Source of the DNA: Apostichopus californicus
Taxonomy: Eukaryota > Echinodermata > Holothuroidea > Aspidochirotida > Stichopodidae
Reading direction: 5' to 3'
Length of the DNA: 24,904 nucleotides
NCBI GenBank assembly: GCA_020650975.1
Contig: JAIPMN010015224.1
Span: 1-24,904 of the forward strand
Position numbers and translations under genes: made by a program. A model generated the notes under the pieces. The model saw only the letters and a list, made by a program, of their open reading frames with translations. It made no database searches and was not told the DNA's origin. The stretch's first letter is position 1; each line of letters opens with the position of its first letter. Positions 9,595-18,699 of this stretch are shown here, piece by piece.

Positions 9595-9850
9595 GCTGGT
9601 TTCTATTATTTTTTTCCTGTTTTTTATTTTGGTCCAGATCCTCTGCTGGGGTGTATGCAACATTAATTGGGTTTAATAATGCTGGTTAATTTCTATTATT
9701 TTTTCCCCTGTTTTTTTTTCCTATGGTCCAGTTCCTCTGCTGGGGTGTGCGGAACATTAATTAGGTTTAATAATGCTGGTTAATTTCTATCATTTTTGCC
9801 CTGTTTTTTTTTCCCTTTTTGTCCAGATCCTCTGCTGGGGTGTACGAAAC
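9595..9850 (+). repeat. Triplicated intron end plus exon start (about 86-95 bp units)
   Basis: Three tandem units each contain gctggt, ttctatt/catttttt, a T-rich tract, gtccag and the first bases of exon 9827-9988 (.TCCTCTGCTGGGGTGT). Units start near 9595, 9681 and 9775; exon-start copies begin at 9638, 9732 and the true 9827. In the first two units, acattaatt.ggtttaataa replaces the exon continuation and gives stops. Confidence 0.9.
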
Positions 9851-9988
9851 ATGAAGAAATACATGCAGTTGTCCGTCCTGTCACCGATGATCGAATTTGA
9901 GATCGGTGGTAAAATGGTCGAGTCTACCATGATATCAAACGTAACCAGTAATCCAAACTTCTCAGATCCAGTCCTATTCCTTGAAGTG
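9827..9988 (+). CDS. MYOF/DYSF-like: Ferlin exon: C2-like region between C2D and C2E (WGVRNMK)
   Basis: Fifty-four codons, phase 0-0, lie between a T-rich acceptor ending gtccag and donor gtaaag. The peptide begins ILCWGVRNMKKYMQLSVLSP and ends NPNFSDPVLFLEV, equivalent to AIEILAWGLRNMK...SPSLVVECGG...NPNF...LFMEV of vertebrate ferlins. The region between C2D and C2E has a beta-sandwich character and is usually conserved throughout the family. Two upstream decoy copies of this exon's first 24 bases, each with its own pyrimidine tract and AG, sit at 9638 and 9732; both run into stop codons in the exon frame, so 9827 is the usable start. Confidence 0.95.
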
Positions 9989-11624
9989 GTAAAGTCTTCT
10001 ATCATATTTCAAGAGTCACATAAACATATATATAAATATGTGATTATCTGGATACTGGATTATGTAGATTATCCCAGATTTACCTGGATTTGATATCTAT
10101 AATCATCATATCTGTACTATACCTAGCACATGAACATGTATGATGCGGTACCATTTTTCATATTGTTCAAACACACATCTACAGCAGAAACAGGAGACAG
10201 ATGATATAAGAGAGATGATGGGTAATAAATATCATAATCCATTAAACAGTGCATGTGTTTTGTTACAAAACACGTTACTTCTTTGTAGAATAGGAACTTC
10301 AACATAATTCAATATTAACTATTTCTTCGAATCACTACAACTTGCAGAACCTGGGATGTGTCTCCGGGTAATTAAACCTTTAACCGTCTCGTAATCAGCT
10401 TTTCAAGAGTCACGAAAATACATATTTATGTCAGGTCATCTGGATTATGTAGATTATCCCCAGATTATCTGGATGAGATATATACAAAGATTGCTTATAG
10501 CTGGCTGCTCTGTCATGCAACTAGTACATGTATCAGGCTGGATGTTTTGTGTATTGTTCGCACACACATTGCCGTTACAGCAAAAGTATGATGCAAGTGA
10601 TCGAGAGAGTGATGTGTAATAAATGTCAAAGCCATCGTACGATATGTACACTGTCACAAAACACATTTACTTGTTAGGGTGTAGGAAACTTGATCGACAT
10701 ATTCTTCATTTTCATATTTAAACAACCTCCAGTCTCACGGTGTTTCCAGATTCGTTGAAATGTTACTGTTTTCTTTGCCAGACCTGTTAGTTTTCAGCCT
10801 TGTGAGACTCTGCTGTCTTCATTGTGACTTGTTAGAAGTTCAATTCAGTTAATATATTTCGCATATACATAGACATACAAAACAGTGCAGTAATGGTATG
10901 TACAGGATCCTAGAAATAACACACAATGTTTTTCAAAGCTAGTAACCCTAAAGAAAAAGAAAGAAAATAACAGAACAAAGTAAGAAAGATAAACAAAATG
11001 TACAAAACAAAATTGACAATAATATCAATCACGGTACTTGGAAGTTAGATAACTCTAGAAACATTGCCTCTCTACTGGTGTAGAATATTCCACATGAGTT
11101 TGTCGCTTAATTATGTCATCATTCAAACCTAATTGTTGGTTAAAGTGACACCGCGGTGAAATGTCATTTTTATAAGTCATGATATGCTTACAATTCGTTT
11201 CTCTCGTTTACAGAAGTTTCACTTTCCAATTTTTTTTTTTTACCACATTCAGGGTTTGACCCAGAATTTCAGATGCCTTGGCAAATTTTTAGCATTAAAT
11301 TGTAGATATATGTATTCATATGGTACAACATTGGCCATCTCTGACGTTGCTCGAGAGTCCCTCGATATTTTTTAGATAACTCCACATTTTCACTACTTGG
11401 ACAGCCTAATACAGATATTAATGGTGTAGTAATATGTTAGTGACATCTCAACTGAACCTTTCTTTAAATAGTTTTTTTTTTATTACAAATTCGTTGTCAT
11501 GGGAAGTATGGAGTACACACCCATTGCGCATTTTCCATGTTGGTGTATATATGCTCCCTTAGCGTGTTCAGTACGTACATCTCAGTCTAATCTTGACTGT
11601 TTTGGTTTTTGCTTGTCTTGCCAG
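9989..11624 (+). other. Intron with an internal 0.3-kb duplication
   Basis: The left half is a diverged direct duplication (10010-10310 and 10404-10700). The remainder contains an A-rich stretch (10945-11015), a T run near 11230, and no recognisable exon. Confidence 0.7.
10010..10700 (+). repeat. Diverged direct duplication, about 394 bp apart
   Basis: Blocks shared in the same order include caagagtcac, tctggat...ggattatgtagattatccc, acatgtatgatg/acatgtatcagg, tattgttc.cacacaca, gtaataaat.tca and acaaaacac.ttact. Spacing between matching blocks is near 394 bases. The copies are clearly related but diverged. Confidence 0.75.
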
Positions 11625-11826
11625 GATCTTCCCCGGGAAGAACTTTACACACCTCCAATCAATGTGAAGATTCGTGACAACAGAGCCTTTGGCCGCAAAC
11701 CGATTGTTGGCGTTGCCGTGGTGAAGCATCTGGCAGGCTATCGTTGCACCGTAGCAACAGAGGAAGCAAAATATAAGACCTCACCCCCTTCATCACCTGC
11801 AATAATCGCAACAACTGAACAGCCAG
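11625..11826 (+). CDS. MYOF/DYSF-like: Ferlin exon: LPREELYTPP / FGRKPIVG segment
   Basis: The exon begins in phase 0 after ttgccag and contains 67 codons plus one base, donor gttatt. The peptide DLPREELYTPPINVKIRDNR continues AFGRKPIVGVAVVKHLAGYR, matching the vertebrate LP.EELY.PP..VKVID.RQFGR.PVVGQ block almost residue for residue. After residue 40 it changes to a low-complexity tail rich in Thr, Ser, Ala and Pro (KTSPPSSPAIIATTEQP), the start of the variable linker. The donor is weak: G at the exon edge but gttatt instead of gtragt. Reading through gives Tyr then a stop at 11832-11834, followed by overlapping AATAAA motifs. The phase-1 end matches the acceptor at 12192. Confidence 0.93.
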
Positions 11827-12191
11827 GTTATTAAACTTAAATTAAATAAATAAATAAAATTAAGGATTTAAAAAACACTTTCCTTAGCACTTTAAAAGTC
11901 AGAGAGCTCATCATCTGTGTCTAGCTCTTGCATGATACATTTTCTTTTTAAGGCTTTTGTTAATTCATTTTAGGGGATATAACCCCCCTCCTCCCACCAC
12001 CCCCCCATCCCACCCCTCCAACTCTACCACCAAAAAGAAAACAAGAACCAAGCAAATTAGTACATACTCATGTCAAAATGTGTTGGTAGGTGCCAGGTCT
12101 TTTATTTAGTTTATTGTTAGTGGCTAGACTGTTGACTATACACACTATGATATAAACATTTTCTTTACAAATATTTCTCTTCTCTTCAAAG
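11827..12191 (+). other. Intron with AATAAA cluster and C-rich tract
   Basis: It begins with overlapping AATAAA motifs (about 11843-11858) just after an in-frame stop at 11832. A C-rich tract at about 11983-12020 follows, then the pyrimidine tract of the next acceptor. Confidence 0.75.
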
Positions 12192-12346
12192 AATTGAAGA
12201 AGAGACGAACGGGCGTCACCTTTTCAACAGAGGAGGAGGACGGAGAGAAGACCCAGGAGGGCGGCGGGGACACGATAGTCACGATGCCGGAAGATGTCAC
12301 GGACGGGCCACCGGAAGAGAAGAAGAAGACGAGAAAGAAAACCAGA
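12192..12346 (+). CDS. Ferlin linker exon rich in Lys/Glu
   Basis: The exon starts after the pyrimidine-rich tctcttctcttcaaag in phase 1 and ends in phase 0 at an ideal gtgagt donor. It completes a split Glu and adds 51 codons. The peptide begins ELKKRRTGVTFSTEEEDGEK and ends PPEEKKKTRKKTR: alternating basic and acidic runs, no globular fold expected. GC content is visibly higher than the flanking introns, as for coding sequence. Vertebrate ferlins have a shorter acidic linker at this place (between FGR.PVVG and the DWWSKF block), so this is probably an expanded lineage-specific version. Basic clusters could bind acidic lipids or act as a localisation signal, but that is inference. Confidence 0.85.
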
Positions 12347-12864
12347 GTGAGTAAAACGAACGATACACGAGGGAAGATTTCTCCCAGCCGACAAAAATAT
12401 CTATCGACGACACAAACTCTCCCGTACTCGTCGAGCCCTTCCCTGACCGCTTCGGAGTTGCAAAATGTCTCCAGAAAAGTCATTGATGAAGCAGAAGAAG
12501 ATAAAAGTCATACAATTAACACTGGTTCTAATTTTGAGAAAAGTAATTTTGGACGTGACTTTCAATAGTGTGCAGTATTTGCTCTGAGACTTACAAGAAG
12601 GAAAGTGAAGAAGGTCACTAGCTATCGTCCGACCTTTGGCGTAATTTTTATTGTCCCTCTGCGAACAATTAATTTCATATCTCGTTCTGCCTCTGACAAT
12701 ATTGAGTCATCCACTGACAATCCCACTCTCAAACATTCAAATGAGGAAGAGTGGGGACCCCTCCCAGACCCCTCCACCACTTGCCCCTTATTTACAATAG
12801 CTTGAAAATGCCATGAAGAATGATAAAAAATAAATTATTTAAATATTTATCAATCTTGTTTCAG
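12347..12864 (+). other. Intron
   Basis: The upstream exon's frame stays open to 12568, with Ser/Thr-rich codons, but the strong gtgagt at 12347 favours splicing. No repeat seen. Confidence 0.6.
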
Positions 12865-12894
12865 TTCAGTGTGGCAATGCTGAAGAATAAACAG
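12865..12894 (+). CDS. Candidate 30-nt linker microexon
   Basis: Ten codons (FSVAMLKNKQ) lie between acceptor cttgtttcag and donor gtaaag, phase 0-0. The exon lies in the same variable linker as its neighbours. The acceptor overlaps a second AG five bases downstream (cagttcag), which would break the frame, so the first AG is the likely site. Only the paired splice signals, open frame and matching phase support it. It is too short for homology. Confidence 0.5.
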
Positions 12895-13457
12895 GTAAAG
12901 TTTTAATCGCACGATTTCAATTTTTTTTGGCTCTCCAAAAATTCTTCTTGCTTTCAACGTACAGTTTAAATTTGTTGAATACTTTAAATGCCTGACTTAT
13001 TAGATAAATCACCGTGCGTACTCTTAATACTCCGCCACCAGTTTGAACAATTTTTGAGTTTTTGTTTACCGTTTTGTATCGGTGTTTGTTTTTCACTTTT
13101 CATTATAATTAAGTCCTGGTTTATTTTTACTGCAGTTTTTTTCCACCCCTCTCTTACATGTTTATGTTTCACAGTCAAATATCTTAAATTTCCAATGTGC
13201 CTTGAGGAATATTACCTATATGACATATTGTTTACATAAATAGATGAACAGAAAGGTAAACAAAGGATATAATTGTTCTGAAATTCTGGAGGAAAAAAAT
13301 TGTCGAGAGGTCGTTAGCTGTAACAGGCGTATGAGCGAATGGAAGTTATATGGCAATGTTGTGATCGACATAGATCTTGAAATTTTTCTCCGGAAGCATT
13401 CAAAAAAAAAAAATTTTCATCTTCTGTCGAGAACCGTAACCTCTAACTTCTTTGTAG
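12895..13457 (+). other. Intron between two candidate linker exons
   Basis: About 560 bases, T-rich, with an A run near 13405. A good acceptor at 13176 (gtttcacag) leads to no donor before a stop. No repeat seen. Confidence 0.55.
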
Positions 13458-13508
13458 TCCGATCAGGTTCAAAGTGGATCTTCACTCTCTGAAAGAGCAG
13501 CATTGCTG
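13458..13508 (+). CDS. Candidate 51-nt linker exon
   Basis: Seventeen codons (SDQVQSGSSLSERAALL) lie between a well-formed acceptor (branch-like ctctaac, then cttctttgtag) and donor gtaacg, phase 0-0. A second in-frame AG nine bases downstream (gatcag at 13466) could give a form lacking SDQ. The peptide is polar, with a short amphipathic end (SLSERAALL). It fits the series of small, symmetric, disordered-linker exons on either side. Evidence is signals and phase only. Confidence 0.6.
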
Positions 13509-15490
13509 GTAACGTTGAACAAAAACCGCACAGAATAGCTTTCTCTCTCTGCATGATTGGATATCTGTATGCTGGCATATTGACTTTGAAGAAACTTCTT
13601 CTTTTTTTTTCCTAGTTAAAAGTTCATGATTTTCATACCAAATGAATTAAGAAACAATAAAAGAATAATTGCATGATGGGTGAACTTGCATTTTGAATCA
13701 TTCTGTCATGCTAGTTAAAAAAGTATCATGATTTTACGTGCTCATTTTGTCGCATATTGATTAGGTCATCAGTAAGTTTCAAAAAGTTAGCTGTCAAAAA
13801 GTACTTTAAGAACATGCAAATTAGTGGCTAATTTGCAGTAAAGTTTCTTTTTTATAATCCTGCTTTTGTCTTTGTCTATTTGGACAAAACGTGACATGCA
13901 ATTGTGTGTTACCGCTCATAATTTAAATCAAAACTACAAATGGAATTGTTTTCCTGAAAGGAATTGAGGGCGGTATTGAAGAACTTAGCAGGCATAGACT
14001 CCGGATGTGTGACCTGATTAATTCGCAGGTAACATTGCAAGGGTCCTACCTGTACCGTGTAAGATCTCTCACGGTGGTTCTACTCGTAATGCGTAAGGAT
14101 GGCATGTAATATACATTTTTTAGCAGTCAAATGAGGACCTTATTTAAGAATAAATAAAAATATGTGTGTTCCTTATAAGTCTTCTGCCATGCAAGCAGTT
14201 ATTTTCATTATAGATGTATTTCCACTTTTTAAAGCCAACTTACCCACAACAACATATTGGTACTGACCAAAGCTTCAGGTACATGGACTATTGTATAGGG
14301 GGTTAACAATTTCTGTATAAAACACCACATATTTTAACATTTAAAGACATCTCAAACTACATAATATTATCAACATTTCCTAACTTAAATAGTACCAAGA
14401 CCAGTTTTAATGTTCCATTGATAATTTTATTGTACCTGTTTTTTTTAATTATAATTATATTTTTTTTTATGTTTTTTTTTATATAACATTGAAAAACAGT
14501 GCAGACTTTACAATTTTAGTAATAGCAAACTTTTCTGAAAAATGATGGACTGCTGTTGCTGGCCAAAGGATTGTACCAGCGAAGTCTTCGGCTTTGAGTA
14601 CAGCGTTTCCATATGTTGCCGTGTTGGACGAATCTAACCATAATAGTAATTACCCACTTTGCGATCCCTGTTACAGTCATTGCCGACTTTGCAAAACGCG
14701 GTCCCCTCACAATTTTGTAAAGTTGGTAAAAGGGACTCCATAGTTTTCCCTTTCTAGAAACCAAAAAGGATGGCTGTTGACCAAAACTTCATTATTCATT
14801 TGGACATATTTTAGACCATTAAGGAAACTACTTCTAACCGTCAAGTTTGCATTTCTATACCACTGGTATGTTTCACAATATATGATTCTTGAACCATGAG
14901 AGGCTCATCAACCAAAGTGACTGGACAACTGAGTCTAGCTCGTACATAGAACCATTTAACCCTAATCACCTGGAGCAACAATAAGCTTAGTAAATATTGA
15001 AGGAAAATGACCTTTTATGGTCTCACATATATCATGTTTACAGTGCAGTACAAATCATGTAAATTTTGGGTCTAGAGATCAGAATTTTACTATAATAAAA
15101 ACTTGATTGACATTAATAATGGTTTTGAAACCAGTTTCTTAACCAATTGCTGCACTGCATTTATGATAAATGGGGTGGGTGTCTTCAGCTCCTTTCAGTA
15201 TGTGAGAAAGTGGCCAGATCCTGGGGTACAGTTTCCCTCTTTTGAGCCTTGTTGGAGATTTGATGTATTAATGAATGAATAAGATAATTGTCAATTGTCT
15301 TTGTTTCTTTGTTCTTTGATTTGTCATTTCCTTACTACAAATTCTCTATCCTGAGTAAATTTTGACAATTTAGTATATTTTTTTTAAACAATTTTTTAGC
15401 GTACTGACATATAGGGATAATATACACATGACCTGGTATGACCTAATCTAATTTTGATTATTTTGTATTTCCTGGTACTCCTAAAATCAG
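13509..15490 (+). other. Long intron
   Basis: AT-rich. It includes T-rich low-complexity sequence (14430-14490) and a 65-codon open + strand stretch with clustered Cys/His (14546-14740) that has no clear splice sites. A weak exon-like segment at 13969-14028 was considered and not annotated. Confidence 0.6.
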
Positions 15491-15547
15491 AAATCCAGGA
15501 AGGATATTGAATCAGAAAAATTGCAGGAGGAAAATGAAAATGAGATG
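15491..15547 (+). CDS. Candidate 57-nt linker exon, acidic
   Basis: Nineteen codons (KSRKDIESEKLQEENENEM) lie between acceptor cctaaaatcag and donor gtaaaa, phase 0-0. Composition is highly charged and Glu/Lys-rich, like the larger linker exon at 12192-12346, which makes a coding role more believable than for a random open stretch. It may form a short helix or coiled segment. The donor is followed by a poly-A run, typical of a noisy intron start. No homology is expected at this linker position. Confidence 0.6.
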
Positions 15548-17489
15548 GTAAAAAAAAAAAATGATTTGAGATGAATTATCTCTCTTAAATATTTCCAATT
15601 TTTCTAATTTTTTTCGCTTGTATGTGGAACAAGAGCAGCCTTTTTTTCCAACTCTTTCTCTGTGGTTATGTACCACGATTACTCCTTCCTCTGTTTGAAG
15701 TTTTGAAATTTCTTTGGTGATTTTGTTTTGGTTTTTTTTTTCTCATTCTTACCCTGGCTTCTCTCCTTCCTCACTGCTGTTTAACAGCGTATCACTAAGT
15801 CGGTCAGACTGTCAAACATATCAAGTAAACGCAATATATAAAATGTCGTCCACTGCTACACAAAGAACTCTTAAAGGCAAGCTATGTAATGAGGGTTTGT
15901 TGCATTATCGGGTCGCAATGTGATATTCGGACTTGCCATTATCAGAAAAGGTAAAAAAAAAAAAAACGGATTAGAAAGTCGGAGTAATGAAGATACCACG
16001 TTTAGACAGATTTATAATCTAAATGAAATTTGAAATGTTCAAACATCTCCCGCTGTAGAAATATACTTCTTGGACACAAGCTATGGTACTTCATTTCTAG
16101 CACCATTAATGTTACAAAACAAATTTAAGTGTTGAGAATTAACCTGAGACGTCCCATCTTAAGTTTCCAAACAACTAGAGAGGGGGTTGAAAAGTGTGAG
16201 AGATGGGAGTTACCCGGGAATCAATTTTAGACAATTTTAAAAACTTTAACGCTGTTGATCTGTTCAGACATGCATCCACAGAACTTTGTGCTTTGTGCAC
16301 TGAATAGTAATTATATACATGTTACATATTGTTTACTGTACAATAGGAATTTTTGCCATGTTCTGTATGCCAGTGGGGCCACTCCCCCCCCGATTTTTGT
16401 GGGGGCTAACCCCCCCCCCGCCAGAAGTATACATGGTTGTGACTATGTGAACATATTGTACTGTGACTAGGGCTTCCTTTTCTAACCTGTTGACCATTCT
16501 TCCTATATCAATTTAATAGAATTTGTGAAAGACTTAAAATGGTTTACTTTCTTCCTTAGCAAAGACTGAAATAGTTGTTTTGTTTTGTTTTGTTTTTGAT
16601 TGTATGTAGCATTTTTTGTTTCATACTCCATTATTTGAAGTAGTCGTTTGGATTTCTGGTGTGGCAAATCTTGCCAAAAATTGGGTTTTCATTTAGTAGA
16701 ATATCTTTTTGTTGATATTTTTTATCTGTTATTGTTTTCTTGGTGATTTTTGGACATTATTTGCCTTTTTTTTATCATTCAGTTTTTTATTTTGTTATTT
16801 TTTTCTCTCCGCAAATATCTGTTCTGTTTCTTTGCTTGATTAAGTTGAATCTTTAGCGTTCAAATAATTGTATCGCGCGATACTGTCGTTTGCAGAGTTT
16901 TTAACGTGTCTGCATTTGTGTTGTGCTGGTCAGGTATAGTAGATATATGTACATAGGTTAAAACAAAATGTTTGTTCTTGATTGCAAATTAAGAAAAATG
17001 TTCTTTTCTTGGGAGCTTGTCTCTTAACTAAATTTGGTCGAGCTTGTTATTTTTCTTTTCCTTTTCAAAATAAAATAATTTGTTATTTCAATTTGTAAGT
17101 AACCCTCAATTCATAGCACAACTCTTGGATTTCATCCTTAATTTGAAAAGAAATGTGTGTTAAAACAGCATCCGCTAGATCTTTTTCAAGTTGAGACCCT
17201 GACGCAGGTTTGAGGTGGCAATTAGGGAGCGGGGTGGTGGTTAAGGGAGTAGTCAGACCAATGTGTCTTGATGTTGAGTGGCTCACTTGAATGTCACTAC
17301 TGTGAAGTTTATTGGGGCAATGGACCCCTGCTACCCGCTCATAATGTCAAGGTCCCATTTTGTATCTAACAGTTGTGCTGTAGAAGGAACTGAATCCCAA
17401 TTGGTCTATAAAGTCACAAATAGTCACTTAAAACTTACACTATATTAGGTTCACATATTAATTTGTGGTAACTTTGGAAAAATCGTTAC

Positions 17490-18111
17490 TTAAAGCAGCA
17501 TTTTGCGTTTGGCCGCCGTTTTCTATTTTTTGACATGTCCATTGAGTTTTTTACATATATCGATCACAAAACAGCAAACTAAGATATTAGCTAAGTTTTT
17601 TTCCTGCCAACAACATTAATTGGCGAGTAATTAAAGATATTTGCAGATAATGAGAAAAGTGTCCACGACAAAGTCCACACTTATAATTAACCGCATACAG
17701 TTACCCCAAACCCACCAGTTTGAATTCAACCAATCAGAGATGCAGGTTTAGTTATGAGCCGTAGCTAAAAATAGATTCAAGACTTTGCGTTGGTACAACC
17801 AGGGAGTTGTGATGGAACTCCCTGGTACAACTGCCATATAGACTGTACACAAATCAAGCATGGTGTTATATTACGTATTGGTCAATGACGTTCATAGTGT
17901 TTAAATATTTATATTATGGGCGAGGTTTATTGGGATCCCAACGGAAAATATCTTGGAGATAAACAAAGTTGAAAGTTGCGAATTTTTTGACTTTTATGCC
18001 CCATTTGAAGTAAGATTTAATTAGATAAGCTAGTTATGTATGTCGTTATGGCATAGTGGAGTCAGTGAGGTTGAGAAAAATTATAGAAAAGGACGCAAAA
18101 TGCTGCTTTAA
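17490..18111. mobile_element. Non-autonomous DNA transposon (MITE-like), 622 bp, 19-bp perfect TIRs
   Basis: The left end ttaaagcagcattttgcgt (17490-17508) is the exact reverse complement of the right end acgcaaaatgctgctttaa (18093-18111). After a few mismatches both ends also share ttttctat, so the inverted similarity extends about 40 bases inward. Both ends begin with TTAA, which could be a TTAA target duplication (as in piggyBac- or Kolobok-type elements) or part of the TIR. There is no transposase-like open frame. A perfect internal hairpin (accagggagtt, 7-nt loop, aactccctggt; 17798-17826) lies near the middle. Superfamily is inferred only. Confidence 0.85.
17798..17826. repeat. 11-bp perfect hairpin inside the TIR element
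   Basis: accagggagtt (17798-17808), loop gtgatgg, aactccctggt (17816-17826). Also flanked by ggtac/ggtac words. Confidence 0.9.
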
Positions 18112-18210
18112 TGAAAATAAAATAAAACTGTTAGCAACTGCTTATCCACTAGAGAGCCAGTGTAGGAGAATGTGTAAAAGTAAGTTGGCCTGACATTTTG
18201 ATCCTACCAG

Positions 18211-18268
18211 GATCTTCTTCAGACTTTAATTTTATATATTCTTCTTCAGACTTTAATTTTATATATAT
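18211..18268 (+). repeat. Two-copy 29-bp direct repeat
   Basis: cttcttcagactttaatttt followed by atatat occurs twice in direct succession. Immediately upstream is a palindromic gatcctaccaggatc (18200-18214). Confidence 0.85.
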
Positions 18269-18666
18269 AAAACTAAGCCGTTGTAAAAAATCCTGCCAGA
18301 GAGCTTTATCGAATTGTCTGCCAGTTTTTTTACTTGTGTACACAGCTACTTCTATCCTTGGGGCTATTCTGTGTGTTACGTTTGCCAAGCCTTGTTTTCA
18401 AGCTGTCACCAAATGTACTTTTCGTAGCAGTATGCTTGAGCCGTCGATACCTGTCATTTTCTGAAATATATTTTTTTTATTAAAGATAAGCATTGTGGTA
18501 TTCGAGATCCATACATATTTGGACCTCGATTGGGCATGTCTTGGAAAAGATATATAACGATTCACTTTTCTTTCACATTCTATTCACTATTATCATCATC
18601 ATGGTCATGTTAATAACTCTCTTTCATCATTTCCTTCTTTAACTCTCTCCTCTCCTCTCCTCTCAG

Positions 18667-18699
18667 TGGATGTTCAAAAAGGAAAAATCGATTGATCCT
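18667..18699 (+). CDS. Candidate 33-nt linker microexon
   Basis: Eleven codons (WMFKKEKSIDP) lie between a very strong acceptor (a long CT-rich tract, ctctcctctcctctcag) and an ideal donor gtaagt, phase 0-0. Splice signals are the best of any linker exon in the window, which argues against chance despite the small size. The peptide is basic with an aromatic start. It is the last small exon before the conserved DWWSKYYAS block. Confidence 0.7.

Larger units (their letters stand above)
9233..9826 (+). other. Intron built largely of duplicated exon-edge sequence
   Basis: It contains the exon fragment copy (9309-9368), the 18-bp hairpin (9367-9427) and two complete decoy intron-end/exon-start units (9595-9774). 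Little of the roughly 600 bases is free of these structures. Confidence 0.85.
15548..18666 (+). other. Long intron containing a TIR element
   Basis: It holds poly-A and poly-T runs, a C-tract pair around a G-run (16382-16421), a ttttg microsatellite (about 16577-16598), the 622-bp inverted-repeat element at 17490-18111, and a 29-bp direct repeat of cttcttcagactttaatttt near 18210-18268. Confidence 0.65.

Noticed and set aside
13969..14028. Possible 60-nt linker exon (GGIEELSRHRLRMCDLINSQ) before gtaaca
   Set aside because: The donor is acceptable and the frame fits phase 0-0, but the acceptor (gaattgag) has no pyrimidine tract, and the better AG at 13960 gives the wrong phase.
14516..14764. 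82-codon minus-strand open frame
   Set aside because: No recognisable domain; it overlaps the + strand Cys/His stretch and looks like a shadow or chance frame.
15788..15824. Very strong acceptor (long pyrimidine tract, tgtttaacag) with a possible 37-nt exon before gtaaac
   Set aside because: Its length leaves phase 1, incompatible with the phase-0 exons on both sides. It could be a poison exon, but nothing else supports it.
18149..18388. 79-codon minus-strand open frame with repeated IKLKSEE, and a CTGAAGAAGATCC motif suggestive of a Penelope-like element end
   Set aside because: The repeat comes from a 29-bp direct duplication; there is no reverse transcriptase or GIY-YIG motif, so assignment to a retroelement is unsupported.
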